Positions 9,587-17,833 of a DNA stretch of 64,000 nucleotides are shown here, in pieces; the first letter of the stretch is position 1; every line of letters starts with the position of its first letter. The translations under genes were made by a program, and so were the position numbers. The notes below the pieces were generated by a model. That model ran no database searches, was not told the DNA's origin, and was given only the letters and a program-made list of their open reading frames with translations. The stretch comes from JAIBAC01 sp046331095 (GTDB taxonomy: Bacteria > Actinomycetota > Acidimicrobiia > UBA2766): contig JAXLRM010000005.1 in assembly GCA_046331095.1 (NCBI GenBank), positions 1 through 64,000 on the forward strand, read 5' to 3'.

Positions 9587-11581
9587 ATGTCCAAGCGGAA
9601 CGCTCTGCTGTCCGGCGTGTTGCTGGGGGTGGCGATCGCACTCGGGTGGGCCGGCACCGCCGGGGCCGTCCCTGCCGCTCCGGTCGTCGTGACGCTGACA
9701 CAGCCGGACGGCGCGACACTGCAGGCGCGCCCGTACGGCGACGAACGCGCGAACGGCTTGGAGACCCTCGACGGCCACACCGTCGTGCAAGATGGCGACG
9801 GGACGTGGTCCTACGCCGTCGACGACGGCAGAGGCGGCCTCGCCGCCGGGGGACGCCGTCCCGACCGAGAGGGGCCCGGCTCGATCCCGCCGCACCTGCG
9901 GCAGCGGCCCTCTCCGGCGTCTTCGGCCGCAGTGCCGCGGCTGGCGACATCCGCGGGCTCGCAGGTCGCTACGACCGGCACGCAACCGACCATCGTCATC
10001 CTCGTCGCGTTCAGCGACCAGGCGCCGGTCCTGTCCGTACCGGCCCAGTGGCACGACAGGTACTTCGGGCCGGCGCGGAGCGTGTCCGATCTCTACGACC
10101 AGGCCTCGTTCGGGGCCCTGCACATCGTCCCCGCACAGGAGGTCTCGGGTACCGCGGACGACGGTGTGGTCGGTTGGATCACGCTGCCCTCACCGCATCC
10201 CAACACCGGCCGCGTGATCAACGAGGCCGACGACGCGGTCGACACCGCGGCGATCGCGGCGGCGGACCCCTACGTCGACTTCGCACGCTTCGACACCAGG
10301 GCTCCGTTCGGGACGTTGACCACCGACGAGCTCCACGTCACGGTCGTGCTCGCGGGATACGAGTCGTCGACGACCTGGGAATGCGGCAAGTCCGTCTGGG
10401 CACACCGGTCGGAGCCCCCTGCGGCTCCCGTGGACGGGGTGCTCGTGGGCGGCGAGGGCGTGGTCCAGGTCGGCGAGGTGCACTGCCCAGGGGGACCACA
10501 CATGGCGACGCTCGGCGTGCTGGCGCACGAGCTCGGCCACGACCTGGGCTTACCCGACCTGTACGACGTCGACCACAGCTCCGATGGCGGCGTCGGGGAC
10601 TGGAGTCTCATGGCGACTGGTATGTGGAACGCCCTGCCCGGAGAGATGTTCGGCGCGTCGCCGGTGCTGCCCGACGCGTTCAGCAAGTGGTACGAGGGCT
10701 GGATCACGCCCCAGCTCGTGGTGGGCGAGGTCGCGGACGTCGCCGTCGACGAGGCCGGTACCAGCCCCCGCGCCGTGGAGGTGCTGGACAACCCGGGCGG
10801 GATCGACTGGCGTCCGGACTTCTGGGGCCCCTCGGGGGGCGTCAGCGGGACCGGGGAGTACTTCCTCGTGGAGAACCGCCAGCGGGCCGGCTTCGACGCA
10901 GCGCTGCCGGGCTGCGGGCTGCTCGTCTGGCACGTCGACGAGTCCGTCACGCCCACGGATCGGGCGAACGCCGACGACCACCACCGACTCGTCGACCTGG
11001 TGGAGGCCAGCGGCATTCCCGACGCGCCCTCGTTCCCGACCGCCCCCTGGCCCGGATCGACCGGGGCGGTGGACTTCGCCGTGGACACCATCCCGAGCAG
11101 CCGACTGTACGACGGCCGATCGAGCGGCGCGTCGCTGCACGTCGACTCGTCGGCGTGCGCGCCCACGATGCAACTCGACGTGGCGTCGACCGGCATCGGG
11201 CCGCCGCCGTCCGACTCACTGCAGCTGGACGTCACGGGACCGACCGACTACCACAACGCCGGCACAGCCGACGTCGTCGTCGCCCGTGACCCCTTCGGTG
11301 TCGCCGGGGCGGACGCCTCCGCGACCTTGCCATCCGCCGTGCCGGGCGCAGGGGACGCCCGGATCGGACTCGACCTGCGGCGGTTCTGGATCTTCCCGAT
11401 CGCGTTCGGGACGGTGTACGTGGACGACCCCGGCGCCGGGGTGAACCGCAGGCTCCCGATCCTGTTCGCACGCATCGAGCCCCGCGGCGTGCACGTCTCG
11501 GTGCGGTCTCCGTGGATCGACACGGCCCGCCTTCCGTGGCGGGCGGGGACGTTCACACTCTCGGTGGCGGACTACCCCTGA
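9587..11581 (+). CDS. Secreted M6 family metalloprotease
   Basis: This 664-residue zinc protease is related to immune inhibitor A (peptidase family M6). The signal peptide MSKRNALLSGVLLGVAIALG (cleavage near AGTAGA) is followed by a propeptide-like segment (VTLTQPDGATLQARPYGDE, common to M6 proteins). The catalytic domain has HELGHDLGLPDLYD near residue 311 (HExxH plus the third ligand Asp region). After it come M6-typical GDWSLMATGMWN and PDAFSKWYEGWI, then a beta-rich C-terminal region. The enzyme should be exported and degrade extracellular proteins. ATG 9587 follows GGGAGGACC. It is divergent from the HIT-HNH pair and seems unrelated to it. Confidence 0.9.
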   Translation: MSKRNALLSGVLLGVAIALGWAGTAGAVPAAPVVVTLTQPDGATLQARPYGDERANGLETLDGHTVVQDGDGTWSYAVDDGRGGLAAGGRRPDREGPGSIPPHLRQRPSPASSAAVPRLATSAGSQVATTGTQPTIVILVAFSDQAPVLSVPAQWHDRYFGPARSVSDLYDQASFGALHIVPAQEVSGTADDGVVGWITLPSPHPNTGRVINEADDAVDTAAIAAADPYVDFARFDTRAPFGTLTTDELHVTVVLAGYESSTTWECGKSVWAHRSEPPAAPVDGVLVGGEGVVQVGEVHCPGGPHMATLGVLAHELGHDLGLPDLYDVDHSSDGGVGDWSLMATGMWNALPGEMFGASPVLPDAFSKWYEGWITPQLVVGEVADVAVDEAGTSPRAVEVLDNPGGIDWRPDFWGPSGGVSGTGEYFLVENRQRAGFDAALPGCGLLVWHVDESVTPTDRANADDHHRLVDLVEASGIPDAPSFPTAPWPGSTGAVDFAVDTIPSSRLYDGRSSGASLHVDSSACAPTMQLDVASTGIGPPPSDSLQLDVTGPTDYHNAGTADVVVARDPFGVAGADASATLPSAVPGAGDARIGLDLRRFWIFPIAFGTVYVDDPGAGVNRRLPILFARIEPRGVHVSVRSPWIDTARLPWRAGTFTLSVADYP

Positions 11582-11696
11582 CGATCCGCACGTGTCGCGG
11601 TCGAAGGTCGACATCTTCCGCGCCCCGACACCGCCGAGGCGTGAATCTCCCTTGCCCTGGATGTCCGCTCATGGCGGCGGACCTCGTCGCAGAGCG

Positions 11697-12335
11697 TCAG
11701 CGGGCGACGGCGCCGGCGGAGAGGTCGGCGTGGGCGACGTCGGCCCATGTCTCGCGGCCGAGCGCCGCTGCTTCGGCAAGGTCGAGGATGCGGCCCGCCA
11801 CGGTCGTCGTGTCGACGTGGTCCTCGAGATGCGCCCGTGAGCAGTAGAGGTCGGCGCTCGCGCAGAACTGCTGCATCAGGTGCGTGGTCCCCTCGGGCAC
11901 CGGGAGCCACAGGACGATCTCGCTGTCCGCGGGCACGCCGCCGCTGATGTCGACGCTCAGGGCCTTCCCGCACGTCGGGCAGTCGGTGACGGCGACGGCG
12001 TCGAGTCGGAAGGCGGCGGGGATCCCGACGCTGTCGAAACCACACCAGACGTGATGGGTCGCTCCGTCTCCGACGATGCCGTGGCGGGTCTCATGCAGGG
12101 AGAAGCCGTGGACACCGACGAGGCGGCCCTCCTCGTCGATCTCCGCACGACCCGCGTCCGCGAGCGTTCCGAGGACATCCGCTGCGAGCTCGGGCCGCTC
12201 TGCCACGACGTCGGGCAGCGCCAAGGCGTGTCCGCGCCAGATCGCGTCGATGCCGGCGACGACGACATCGAGCTCCTCCTCTGACAGACCCGTACGGAGG
12301 AGGTCTCCCCCGGTCGTGCAGTCCCGCGGTTCCAA
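11697..12335 (-). CDS. Alkylmercury lyase (MerB)-like protein
   Basis: This protein of about 212 residues matches the organomercurial lyase family in length and key residues. Numbering from TTG 12335, Cys98 and Asp101 sit in WCGFD and Cys158 in QQFCASADLYC. They correspond to the MerB catalytic Cys96, Asp99 and Cys159. An N-terminal winged-helix-like part precedes (SEEELDVVVAGIDAIWRG, then LHETRHGIV). MerB breaks C-Hg bonds. There is no merR, merA or merT nearby, and an extra CPTC pair lies at 119-122, so the real role may be different. The start is uncertain: a longer frame begins at 12419 but would overlap the methyltransferase gene. TTG 12335 restores the usual length. Confidence 0.75.
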   Translation of the reverse strand: MEPRDCTTGGDLLRTGLSEEELDVVVAGIDAIWRGHALALPDVVAERPELAADVLGTLADAGRAEIDEEGRLVGVHGFSLHETRHGIVGDGATHHVWCGFDSVGIPAAFRLDAVAVTDCPTCGKALSVDISGGVPADSEIVLWLPVPEGTTHLMQQFCASADLYCSRAHLEDHVDTTTVAGRILDLAEAAALGRETWADVAHADLSAGAVAR

Positions 12336-12361
12336 CTTGTCCCTCGTTTCGCTGACGGTAC

Positions 12362-13129
12362 CTACGCCCCCTGCACGTGCGCGACCCAGAGGTCCTCGGC
12401 GGGCCAATCGCCGGCCCACTGCGCCGTGACGATCTCGTAGAAGGGATGGGTGGTCGCGTCACCAGGGGCGTAGAGCTCCACGAGGTCGTCCACGACGAAG
12501 CCGCACGCGGTCAGCATGCGGACCCAGTCGCCGTGGCCGGGGTGGTACTCGACGTTGCCGTCGGGCCAGGTCACGGGGTTCAGCGCGCGTTGGGGGCGCA
12601 GGAGCTCGGTCCCGGCGTAGCCGCCGTCGGCGGGGACGCATAGCCCGGCCAGCACGCTGTTGGTGAGGAACACGAGGCGGCCACCGGGGCGCAGGACCCG
12701 GGCGGCCTCGGGCAGCCATCGCCGTGGGTCGCACCAGAGGCACGCGCCGTACTCGCTCACCGCGAGGTCGAACGAGGCGGAGCGCAACGGCAGGTGCTCG
12801 GCGTCGGCCGCGACGAGCGGGAACGCGGGGCCGAGGTCGCGCTGGCAGCGCCTCGCCGACGCAAGCTGCGGCCCCGACAGGTCGACGCCGACGGGGCGGG
12901 CGCCGGCGCGGGCGAGCCACGCCGACACGTACGCGGTGCCGCAGCCGAGCTCGACGACGTCCAGGCCGGCGACGTCACCGAGGGCGTCCACGTCCGCCTC
13001 GGGGATGCCGAAGAGGCCCCACGCGATCTCCGTCGCCGCCCACTGCGTGGTTGCCTCGGAGTCGGTGTGCGCCGCGTTCAGCTCGGACCAGAGCTCGCGA
13101 TTGCGCGACTTGCGCGTCCCGTCGTCCAC
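12362..13129 (-). CDS. SAM-dependent methyltransferase
   Basis: This 255-residue class I methyltransferase has motif I VVELGCGTAYVSAWLARAG (about 56-74), motif II VGVDLSGPQ, motif III region LRSASFDLAVSEYG and RVLRPGGRLVFL. The N-terminal stretch RNRELWSELNAAHTDSEATT resembles the UbiE/methyltransferase-11 type that acts on small molecules. The substrate is unknown. GTG 13129 was chosen because it precedes the conserved RELW region; upstream frame is low-complexity. It is divergent from the VOC-ArsR-SRPBCC cassette and may share its control region (13130-13183). The MerB-like gene lies downstream on the same strand and could be co-transcribed. Confidence 0.88.
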   Translation of the reverse strand: MDDGTRKSRNRELWSELNAAHTDSEATTQWAATEIAWGLFGIPEADVDALGDVAGLDVVELGCGTAYVSAWLARAGARPVGVDLSGPQLASARRCQRDLGPAFPLVAADAEHLPLRSASFDLAVSEYGACLWCDPRRWLPEAARVLRPGGRLVFLTNSVLAGLCVPADGGYAGTELLRPQRALNPVTWPDGNVEYHPGHGDWVRMLTACGFVVDDLVELYAPGDATTHPFYEIVTAQWAGDWPAEDLWVAHVQGA

Positions 13130-13147
13130 GGCCCAAGACCCTAGCCC

Positions 13148-13178
13148 TTGACATAATTTCCAAACCGGGCAATATTTT
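13148..13178 (+). promoter_or_regulatory. Promoter with perfect -35 TTGACA
   Basis: TTGACA lies at 13148-13153 and an A/T-rich -10 region (AATATTTT, 13171-13178) follows at 17-19 bases. The ATG at 13184 is only about six bases further, so the VOC-ArsR-SRPBCC transcript is probably leaderless. This 40-base stretch is the most A/T-rich in its neighbourhood and sits between divergent genes. It is a likely operator for the ArsR regulator encoded downstream. Confidence 0.6.
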
Positions 13179-13183
13179 GCAAT

Positions 13184-13648
13184 ATGGAAGAACAAGTGTT
13201 CACGTCGAGCGTCCACTACCGGGATCCGAAGGCCGCGCTCGCCTGGCTGGAGCAGGCTTTCGGGTTCGAGGTGACCATGGCCATCGAAGGCCCGCCGGAC
13301 GCGCCGGAGATGTGCCACTACGAGATGAGCTGTGCCGGCCGCGGCCGGGTCATGGTCGGGGCTGAGTGGGCCGACTGGGTCGGCAGCCCCGCGAGCAGCG
13401 GTGGGAGGGTCAGCCAGGTCGTACACGTGGCCCTCCCCGGCGGGCTCGACGAGCACTGCGACCGCGCCCGCGCCGCGGGCGCGACGATCGCGACGGAGCC
13501 GGAGGAGCAGTTCTACGGCGACCGCACCTACCGGGCCGTCGACCCGGAGGGGCACCGCTGGACGTTCTCCGAGCACGTGCACGACGTCACTCGCGAGGAA
13601 GCCGAAGCAGCGCTGGGCCAGCCGATCATGGCAACCGACTGGCCTTGA
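13184..13648 (+). CDS. VOC family protein (PhnB/glyoxalase-like)
   Basis: This 154-residue vicinal-oxygen-chelate fold protein has two beta-alpha-beta-beta-beta modules. The first is SSVHYRDPKAALAWLEQAFGFEV and the second is QVVHVALPGGLDEHCDRARAAGA, ending in the usual YRAVDPEGHRWTFSEHV. VOC proteins are glyoxalases, dioxygenases or drug-binding proteins; here the exact chemistry is unknown. It is the first gene of a compact cassette. Its TGA overlaps the TTG start of the ArsR gene (TTGA at 13645-13648), and that gene overlaps an SRPBCC gene, an arrangement common in actinobacteria for a regulator with its paired small-molecule proteins. Confidence 0.85.
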   Translation: MEEQVFTSSVHYRDPKAALAWLEQAFGFEVTMAIEGPPDAPEMCHYEMSCAGRGRVMVGAEWADWVGSPASSGGRVSQVVHVALPGGLDEHCDRARAAGATIATEPEEQFYGDRTYRAVDPEGHRWTFSEHVHDVTREEAEAALGQPIMATDWP

Positions 13649-13983
13649 GCGAGCCGCAGCCCGCCGGTCTCGACGACACGCTCGCGGCGCTCGCCGATCC
13701 CGTGCGGCGGCGCGCGGTCGAGCTCCTCGCCGACCGGCCACGCCGTGCCGGCGAGCTGGCCGACGAGCTCGGCGCCACGCCGTCGACGATGAGCAAGCAC
13801 CTGCGGGTGCTGCGCCTCCACGGCCTCGTCACCGAGGCGCACCCCGACTTCGACGCCCGGGTCCGCATCTACACGCTGCGGTCGGCGCCGATGGCCGAGC
13901 TGCGAGGCTGGCTCGACACGGCCGAGCGGGGCTGGGCCGAACAGCTCGATGCCTTCGCCGCACACCTCGAGGCGGACGCGTGA
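13645..13983 (+). CDS. ArsR family transcriptional regulator
   Basis: This 112-residue winged-helix protein has the ArsR/SmtB core: LAALADPVRRRAVELLADRP, then AGELADELGATPSTMSKHLR (recognition helix) and the wing LVTEAHPDFDARVRIYTL. The metal-binding cysteines of classical ArsR are absent, as is usual for the subgroup paired with SRPBCC/AHSA1 proteins. It likely represses its own cassette from the A/T-rich promoter at 13148-13178. The TTG 13645 start overlaps the preceding stop codon, and its own TGA overlaps the next start (GTGA, 13980-13983), so all three genes are translationally coupled. Confidence 0.88.
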   Translation: MSEPQPAGLDDTLAALADPVRRRAVELLADRPRRAGELADELGATPSTMSKHLRVLRLHGLVTEAHPDFDARVRIYTLRSAPMAELRGWLDTAERGWAEQLDAFAAHLEADA

Positions 13984-14474
13984 CCGACGCCTCGCGGGTC
14001 CTCGTCGCGATCCGGGTCCGGGCCGCCGCGCCGCGGGCCTTTGCGGCGTTCACCGAGCAGATCGCGCAGTGGTGGAAGCCCAACGGCCTGTTCCGCTTCA
14101 GCGACGGGCGCGACGGGACGCTCACCTTCGAAGGCGGCCCCGGCGGCCGCTTGGTCGAGACCTATGCGGACGGCACGGAGTTCGAGGTGGGGCGGATTCG
14201 GGTCTGGGACCCGCCTAACCGCCTCGTGATGAGCTGGCGGGAGGCGAGCTTCGAGGCCGACCAGGAGACCGAGCTGCACGTCCGCTTCGACGCCGTCGAC
14301 AACCCTGGGGCCGAAGCGACGCAGACGCGGGTCACCGTCGAGCACTTCGGGTGGGACACCATCCCCGCCGAGCACGCCGCCCGCCACGGCTTCCCGCTGC
14401 CGGACTTCCATATGCGCTACGCCGAATGGTGGCAGATCCTGCTTGCCCGCCTCGGCGACGTCGCGGAGACCTGA
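13980..14474 (+). CDS. SRPBCC/AHSA1 family protein
   Basis: This 164-residue START-like (SRPBCC, Aha1-type) protein has the typical opening VLVAIRVRAAAPRAFAAFTEQIAQWW, the central GRLVETYADGTEFEVGRIRVWDPP and LVMSWR, and a terminal amphipathic helix (MRYAEWWQILLARLG). These proteins bind hydrophobic ligands in a deep cavity. Together with the upstream ArsR regulator and VOC protein it forms a three-gene cassette. In many actinobacteria such cassettes are thought to respond to a small organic molecule, but no ligand is known here. GTG 13980 overlaps the ArsR stop codon. Confidence 0.87.
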   Translation: MTDASRVLVAIRVRAAAPRAFAAFTEQIAQWWKPNGLFRFSDGRDGTLTFEGGPGGRLVETYADGTEFEVGRIRVWDPPNRLVMSWREASFEADQETELHVRFDAVDNPGAEATQTRVTVEHFGWDTIPAEHAARHGFPLPDFHMRYAEWWQILLARLGDVAET

Positions 14475-14553
14475 CCCTGCCGAGGAGGCATCATGACGAC
14501 CGTCACCCGATCGGTGGCGACGGAATCAGGACCGCCAACCACGGGAGCGCCTC

Positions 14554-15027
14554 ATGGACGTCGAGCCGGTGCCCGGGCACCTCCACACGATCACACCCCG
14601 CCTCGTGTTCGACGAGTCCGACGCCGCCATCGAGGTCTACGCGGCTGCGTTCGGGGCGGAGGTGCTGGGCGAGCCCTTCCGCGACCCGGAGGGCAGGGTC
14701 GTGCACGCCGAGATCCGCATCGGCGACTCGGTCGTCTTCCTCACGGACGCGACCGGCGACGGCGACGTGTGCCAGCCACCCGGCGCGGGAGCCCGCCCCA
14801 CAGCCCTCATGGTCGTCAACGTGGCGGACGTCGACTCGCTCTGGGAGCGCGCCGTCGCCGCGGGATGCGAGGTCGTCTACCCCCTGGCCGACCAGTTCTA
14901 CGGAGATCGTGGCGGGCGTGTGCGCGATCCGTTCGGACACCAGTGGATGCTGAGCACCCATGTCGAGGACGTCGACAGGGAGGAGATGGAGCGCCGCATG
15001 CAGGCATGGAGTGCCGGCGAGGCCTGA
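14554..15027 (+). CDS. VOC family protein (PhnB-like)
   Basis: This 157-residue VOC-fold protein is a distant relative of the one at 13184. The modules are ITPRLVFDESDAAIEVYAAAFGAEV and VVNVADVDSLWERAVAAGCEV, ending in GGRVRDPFGHQWMLSTHVEDV. The pattern QFYGDRGGRVRDPFGH is typical of the PhnB-like subgroup, which usually lacks an assigned enzyme activity. It lies 80 bases after the ArsR cassette on the same strand and may be its fourth member, though it is not overlapping. ATG 14554 follows GGGAGCGCCTC. Confidence 0.85.
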   Translation: MDVEPVPGHLHTITPRLVFDESDAAIEVYAAAFGAEVLGEPFRDPEGRVVHAEIRIGDSVVFLTDATGDGDVCQPPGAGARPTALMVVNVADVDSLWERAVAAGCEVVYPLADQFYGDRGGRVRDPFGHQWMLSTHVEDVDREEMERRMQAWSAGEA

Positions 15028-15156
15028 GGGTCGCACGTTCCCGGCCCCACGGACACGGTCGGTCGGCGCCGGGTGGCAGCCGATGGCGTCCGGCACCCTG
15101 CGCGTGTCTACGATCTCGAACCTGACACAGCGGAAGCGACCCGAGGAGCCGCGTCC

Positions 15157-15423
15157 ATGTTGATCCTGGGACTGATCGTGCTGGGGATGCTGGTGGGATG
15201 GCTCGCGCAGCTCGTCCTGGGGCGACGCCGTGAAGGGATCGACTGGACCCTCGCTCTCGTCGCCGGCCTCGTAGGCTCGTTCGTCGGCGGCTTGATCTTC
15301 TCGTTCATCTACGGGGACGGGCTCGCGCTCCGACCGAGCGGGCTGTTGGGGTCCTTCCTCGGCGCCCTGATCATCACGGCGATCTGGGTGCGGGTCATCG
15401 AACCACGACGCGCGGGCAACTGA
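15157..15423 (+). CDS. GlsB/YeaQ/YmgE family membrane protein
   Basis: This 88-residue protein has three membrane segments (residues 2-20, 32-52 and 60-80) and the family pattern GMLVGWLAQLVLG plus GLVGSFVGGLIFSF and GLLGSFLGALIITAIWV. Members are small inner-membrane stress proteins of the transglycosylase-associated family with no proven biochemistry. ATG 15157 was chosen because it starts just before the first membrane helix. The MFS transporter frame begins right after it, possibly in the same transcript. Confidence 0.85.
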   Translation: MLILGLIVLGMLVGWLAQLVLGRRREGIDWTLALVAGLVGSFVGGLIFSFIYGDGLALRPSGLLGSFLGALIITAIWVRVIEPRRAGN

Positions 15424-15476
15424 CGGGGTCCCAGCGACGGTCCAGCACGGGCGCCGTCGCCGCGATCCTGGCTACG

Positions 15477-16754
15477 GTGTTCGCAGCCAACACCTCCCTC
15501 GGGATCGTCACCACCGCCGCCGGCAAGCAGGTCTACGACCTCACCCACAGCGAGCTCGCGCTCGGTCTGTTGGGCCTCGCCGAGTTCGCACCGGCGTTCG
15601 TCTTGGTTTTCGTCTCCGGTGTCGTCGCCGACCGGTACCAGCGCCGCCGCGTCGCGGCGGCCGGGTACGTGGGCGGCGCGGTCGTGCTGGCCGCACTCGC
15701 CACCTACGTCGCGCTCGGGTCGGGCGGGACGGTGCAGATCTTCGTAGCCATGATCCTCGCAGGCACCGCGAGGGCGTTCACCGAACCGGCCGTGCGGTCC
15801 CTCCCTGCCGACACCGTGGCACCCGAAGCGCTCCCCCGACTCAGCCCCCGCGTCTCCTTCATATGGCAGAGCGGCATGATCCTCGGCCCGGTCGCAGGCG
15901 GCTTCCTGTACGTCGCCGGCGTCTGGCTGACCTACGCGACCGCCGCCGCGCTGCTCGGGGTCGCGGCCATCGCGGTCCTCTTCGTTCGCGCCCGCACCGG
16001 CCAAGGGCGGGCGGCGACACGTCGGGCCGCGACACGTCGGGCCGCGACCGGCGCCGCGCCCGATGAGTCGGGGGTCAGGCGCGGCATCCGGGAGGCACGC
16101 GAAGGCGCCCGGTTCGTGCGCTCCCAGCCCGTCCTGTTGGGTGCGATCTCCCTCGACCTGTTCGCGGTCCTCTTCGGTGGAGCCGTCGCCCTGCTGCCCG
16201 CGATCGCCGAGGACCGCCTCGGCGTCGGCGCGGTCGGCCTCGGGTGGCTGCGCGCCGCGATCGGCATCGGGGCCGCGTCGATGACGCTGATCCTCATGGT
16301 GCGGCCCGTTACGAGGAGGGTCGGCCGCGTGCTGCTGCTCGCGGTTGCGGTCTTCGGCCTCGGCACCGTCGTGCTGGGTGTGACCACGAGCTTCGCGGTC
16401 GCGTTCGTTGCGTTGGCCGTCGCGTCGGCGGCCGACGCGATCAGCGTGTTCATCCGGACGACGCTGGTGCCGCTGATCACGCCGAGCGCGATGCGGGGCC
16501 GCGTCCTGGCGCTCGAGTCGGTCTTCATCGGCGCGTCGAACCAGCTAGGCGCGTTCGAGTCGGGTGTGGCGGGCCAGATCCTCGGTCCGGCCGCCGCGGT
16601 CGGCCTCGGCGGGGTCGCCACTCTGGTGGTCGCCGCCTTCTGGTGGGTCCGCTTCCCGAAGCTGCGCGACCTCGACCGCTTCCCCGACGCCGAGGCCGAC
16701 GAACGAGGCGGCGGCCGTGGCGACGCCGGCGACGCGTCCGCGGAAGCGCCGTAG
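15477..16754 (+). CDS. MFS transporter (EntS-like exporter)
   Basis: This protein of about 425 residues has 11-12 membrane helices and the MFS loop VADRYQRRRV after helix 2, followed by AGTARAFTEPAVRSLPADTV, a hallmark of the enterobactin-exporter-like group. It probably exports a small molecule by proton antiport. The GTG at 15477 lies inside what looks like helix 1. The same frame is open upstream to 15420 without ATG/GTG/TTG, so the true start may be a rare codon there. The central loop between helices 6 and 7 contains a short tandem repeat of RRAAT (three units, 16019-16050). Its 3' end faces the SDR gene across a strong inverted repeat. Confidence 0.85.
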   Translation: MFAANTSLGIVTTAAGKQVYDLTHSELALGLLGLAEFAPAFVLVFVSGVVADRYQRRRVAAAGYVGGAVVLAALATYVALGSGGTVQIFVAMILAGTARAFTEPAVRSLPADTVAPEALPRLSPRVSFIWQSGMILGPVAGGFLYVAGVWLTYATAAALLGVAAIAVLFVRARTGQGRAATRRAATRRAATGAAPDESGVRRGIREAREGARFVRSQPVLLGAISLDLFAVLFGGAVALLPAIAEDRLGVGAVGLGWLRAAIGIGAASMTLILMVRPVTRRVGRVLLLAVAVFGLGTVVLGVTTSFAVAFVALAVASAADAISVFIRTTLVPLITPSAMRGRVLALESVFIGASNQLGAFESGVAGQILGPAAAVGLGGVATLVVAAFWWVRFPKLRDLDRFPDAEADERGGGRGDAGDASAEAP

Positions 16755-16762
16755 CGTCGGGC

Positions 16763-16865
16763 TTGGATAACGATCCGGCCAAATTCGAGCGGTTGGAGAA
16801 CCGCGAGGTCCGAAATCGCGTCCGTAGTTCTCCAAGGTGGGCTAGGTGGCCGGATCGTTCTCCAA
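16763..16865. repeat. Nested inverted repeat with four TTGGAGAAC copies
   Basis: Outer arms at 16763-16781 (TTGGATAACGATCCGGCCA) and 16847-16865 (TGGCCGGATCGTTCTCCAA) pair over 19 bases with one mismatch. Inner arms TTGGAGAAC (16793-16801) and GTTCTCCAA (16827-16835) pair inside. The nonamer therefore occurs four times in alternating orientation. It lies between convergent genes and could be a bidirectional terminator or a small non-autonomous mobile repeat. Confidence 0.7.
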
Positions 16866-16889
16866 CGTGGGGGGCGGGGCCGGCGGTTG

Positions 16890-17732
16890 CTAGCGGTTCT
16901 TGAACTGCTGCTCGAGCAGGGTGGCGGCGATGATCGGGCCCTGGTAGGCGATCGTGGGCAGCCGGCTGACGAGATCGATGGCCTTGCCGTCGAGACCGAC
17001 GACGACGCGGCGGCGGTTGTGGCGCACCGCTGCGAGGATCGCCGATGCCGCCTGATCGGCGGTCGTGAGGGCGATCCGGTCGAACATCGCGACCGGATCG
17101 CTGCCGAGGCCGGGCTTGGTGCCGTCGTCGTGCAGCCGTGCGTTGGCGACGATGTTGGTCTTCACCCCGCCCGGATGCACCGTCGTGCACGACACAGGGC
17201 TGCGCTCGCTCTCGAGCTCGATGCGGAGGGCGTCGGTGAAACCCCGCACGGCGAACTTGGCGGCGTTGTAAGCCGACTGCGTCGGGATGCCGACGAGGCC
17301 GAAGACGCTCGACATGTTCACGATGTGGCCCTCGCCGCTCGCCTTCAGGTGCGGCAGGAACGCCTTGGTGCCGTGCACGACACCCCAGAAGTTGATGCCC
17401 ATGAGCCAGTCGAGGTCCTCGTAGGACATCTGCTCGACCGTGTAGCTCAGAGCGACGCCGGCGTTGTTGATGATCAGGTTCGCCTTGCCGTGGGTCGCGA
17501 CGACGTCGTCGGCCCACGCGTGCACGGCGGCGCGGTCGGCGACATCGACGCGGTCCTGGGTCACCTTGACCGGGTGGTCCTCGCACAGGGTGGCGGTCTC
17601 GGCCAGCCCCGCCTCGTCGACGTCGCTGAGCGCCAGGTGGCAGTTCTTCGCCGCGAGAGCAACGGCGAGGGCACGCCCGATCCCCGACGCGGCCCCGGTG
17701 ATCGCCGCGACCTTCTGGTTGAAGTCCTTCAT
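16890..17732 (-). CDS. Short-chain dehydrogenase/reductase
   Basis: This 280-residue SDR has a Rossmann motif TGAASGIGRALAVAL (about 13-27), NNAGVAL (near 90), the catalytic Ser in NMSSVFG (near 140) and YNAAK (YxxxK, about 157-161). The tail AILAAVRHNRRRVVVGLDGKAID is typical of a group annotated as SDR acting on lipids or ketones. It uses NAD(P)H to interconvert a carbonyl and an alcohol; the substrate is unknown. ATG 17732 is preceded by GGAGACGAG and gives the usual N terminus just before the first beta strand. The neighbouring VOC gene lies upstream on the same strand with a gap of about 100 bases. Confidence 0.9.
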   Translation of the reverse strand: MKDFNQKVAAITGAASGIGRALAVALAAKNCHLALSDVDEAGLAETATLCEDHPVKVTQDRVDVADRAAVHAWADDVVATHGKANLIINNAGVALSYTVEQMSYEDLDWLMGINFWGVVHGTKAFLPHLKASGEGHIVNMSSVFGLVGIPTQSAYNAAKFAVRGFTDALRIELESERSPVSCTTVHPGGVKTNIVANARLHDDGTKPGLGSDPVAMFDRIALTTADQAASAILAAVRHNRRRVVVGLDGKAIDLVSRLPTIAYQGPIIAATLLEQQFKNR

Positions 17733-17833
17733 CTCGTCTCCCCGGAGTACTGGGTGCGACAGCAAATGATGTCGCATTGGTGGTCGCCGAGTCGCATCGG
17801 CGAGGCCGCCGCGAGGCCCGGCAACCCGGAGGA

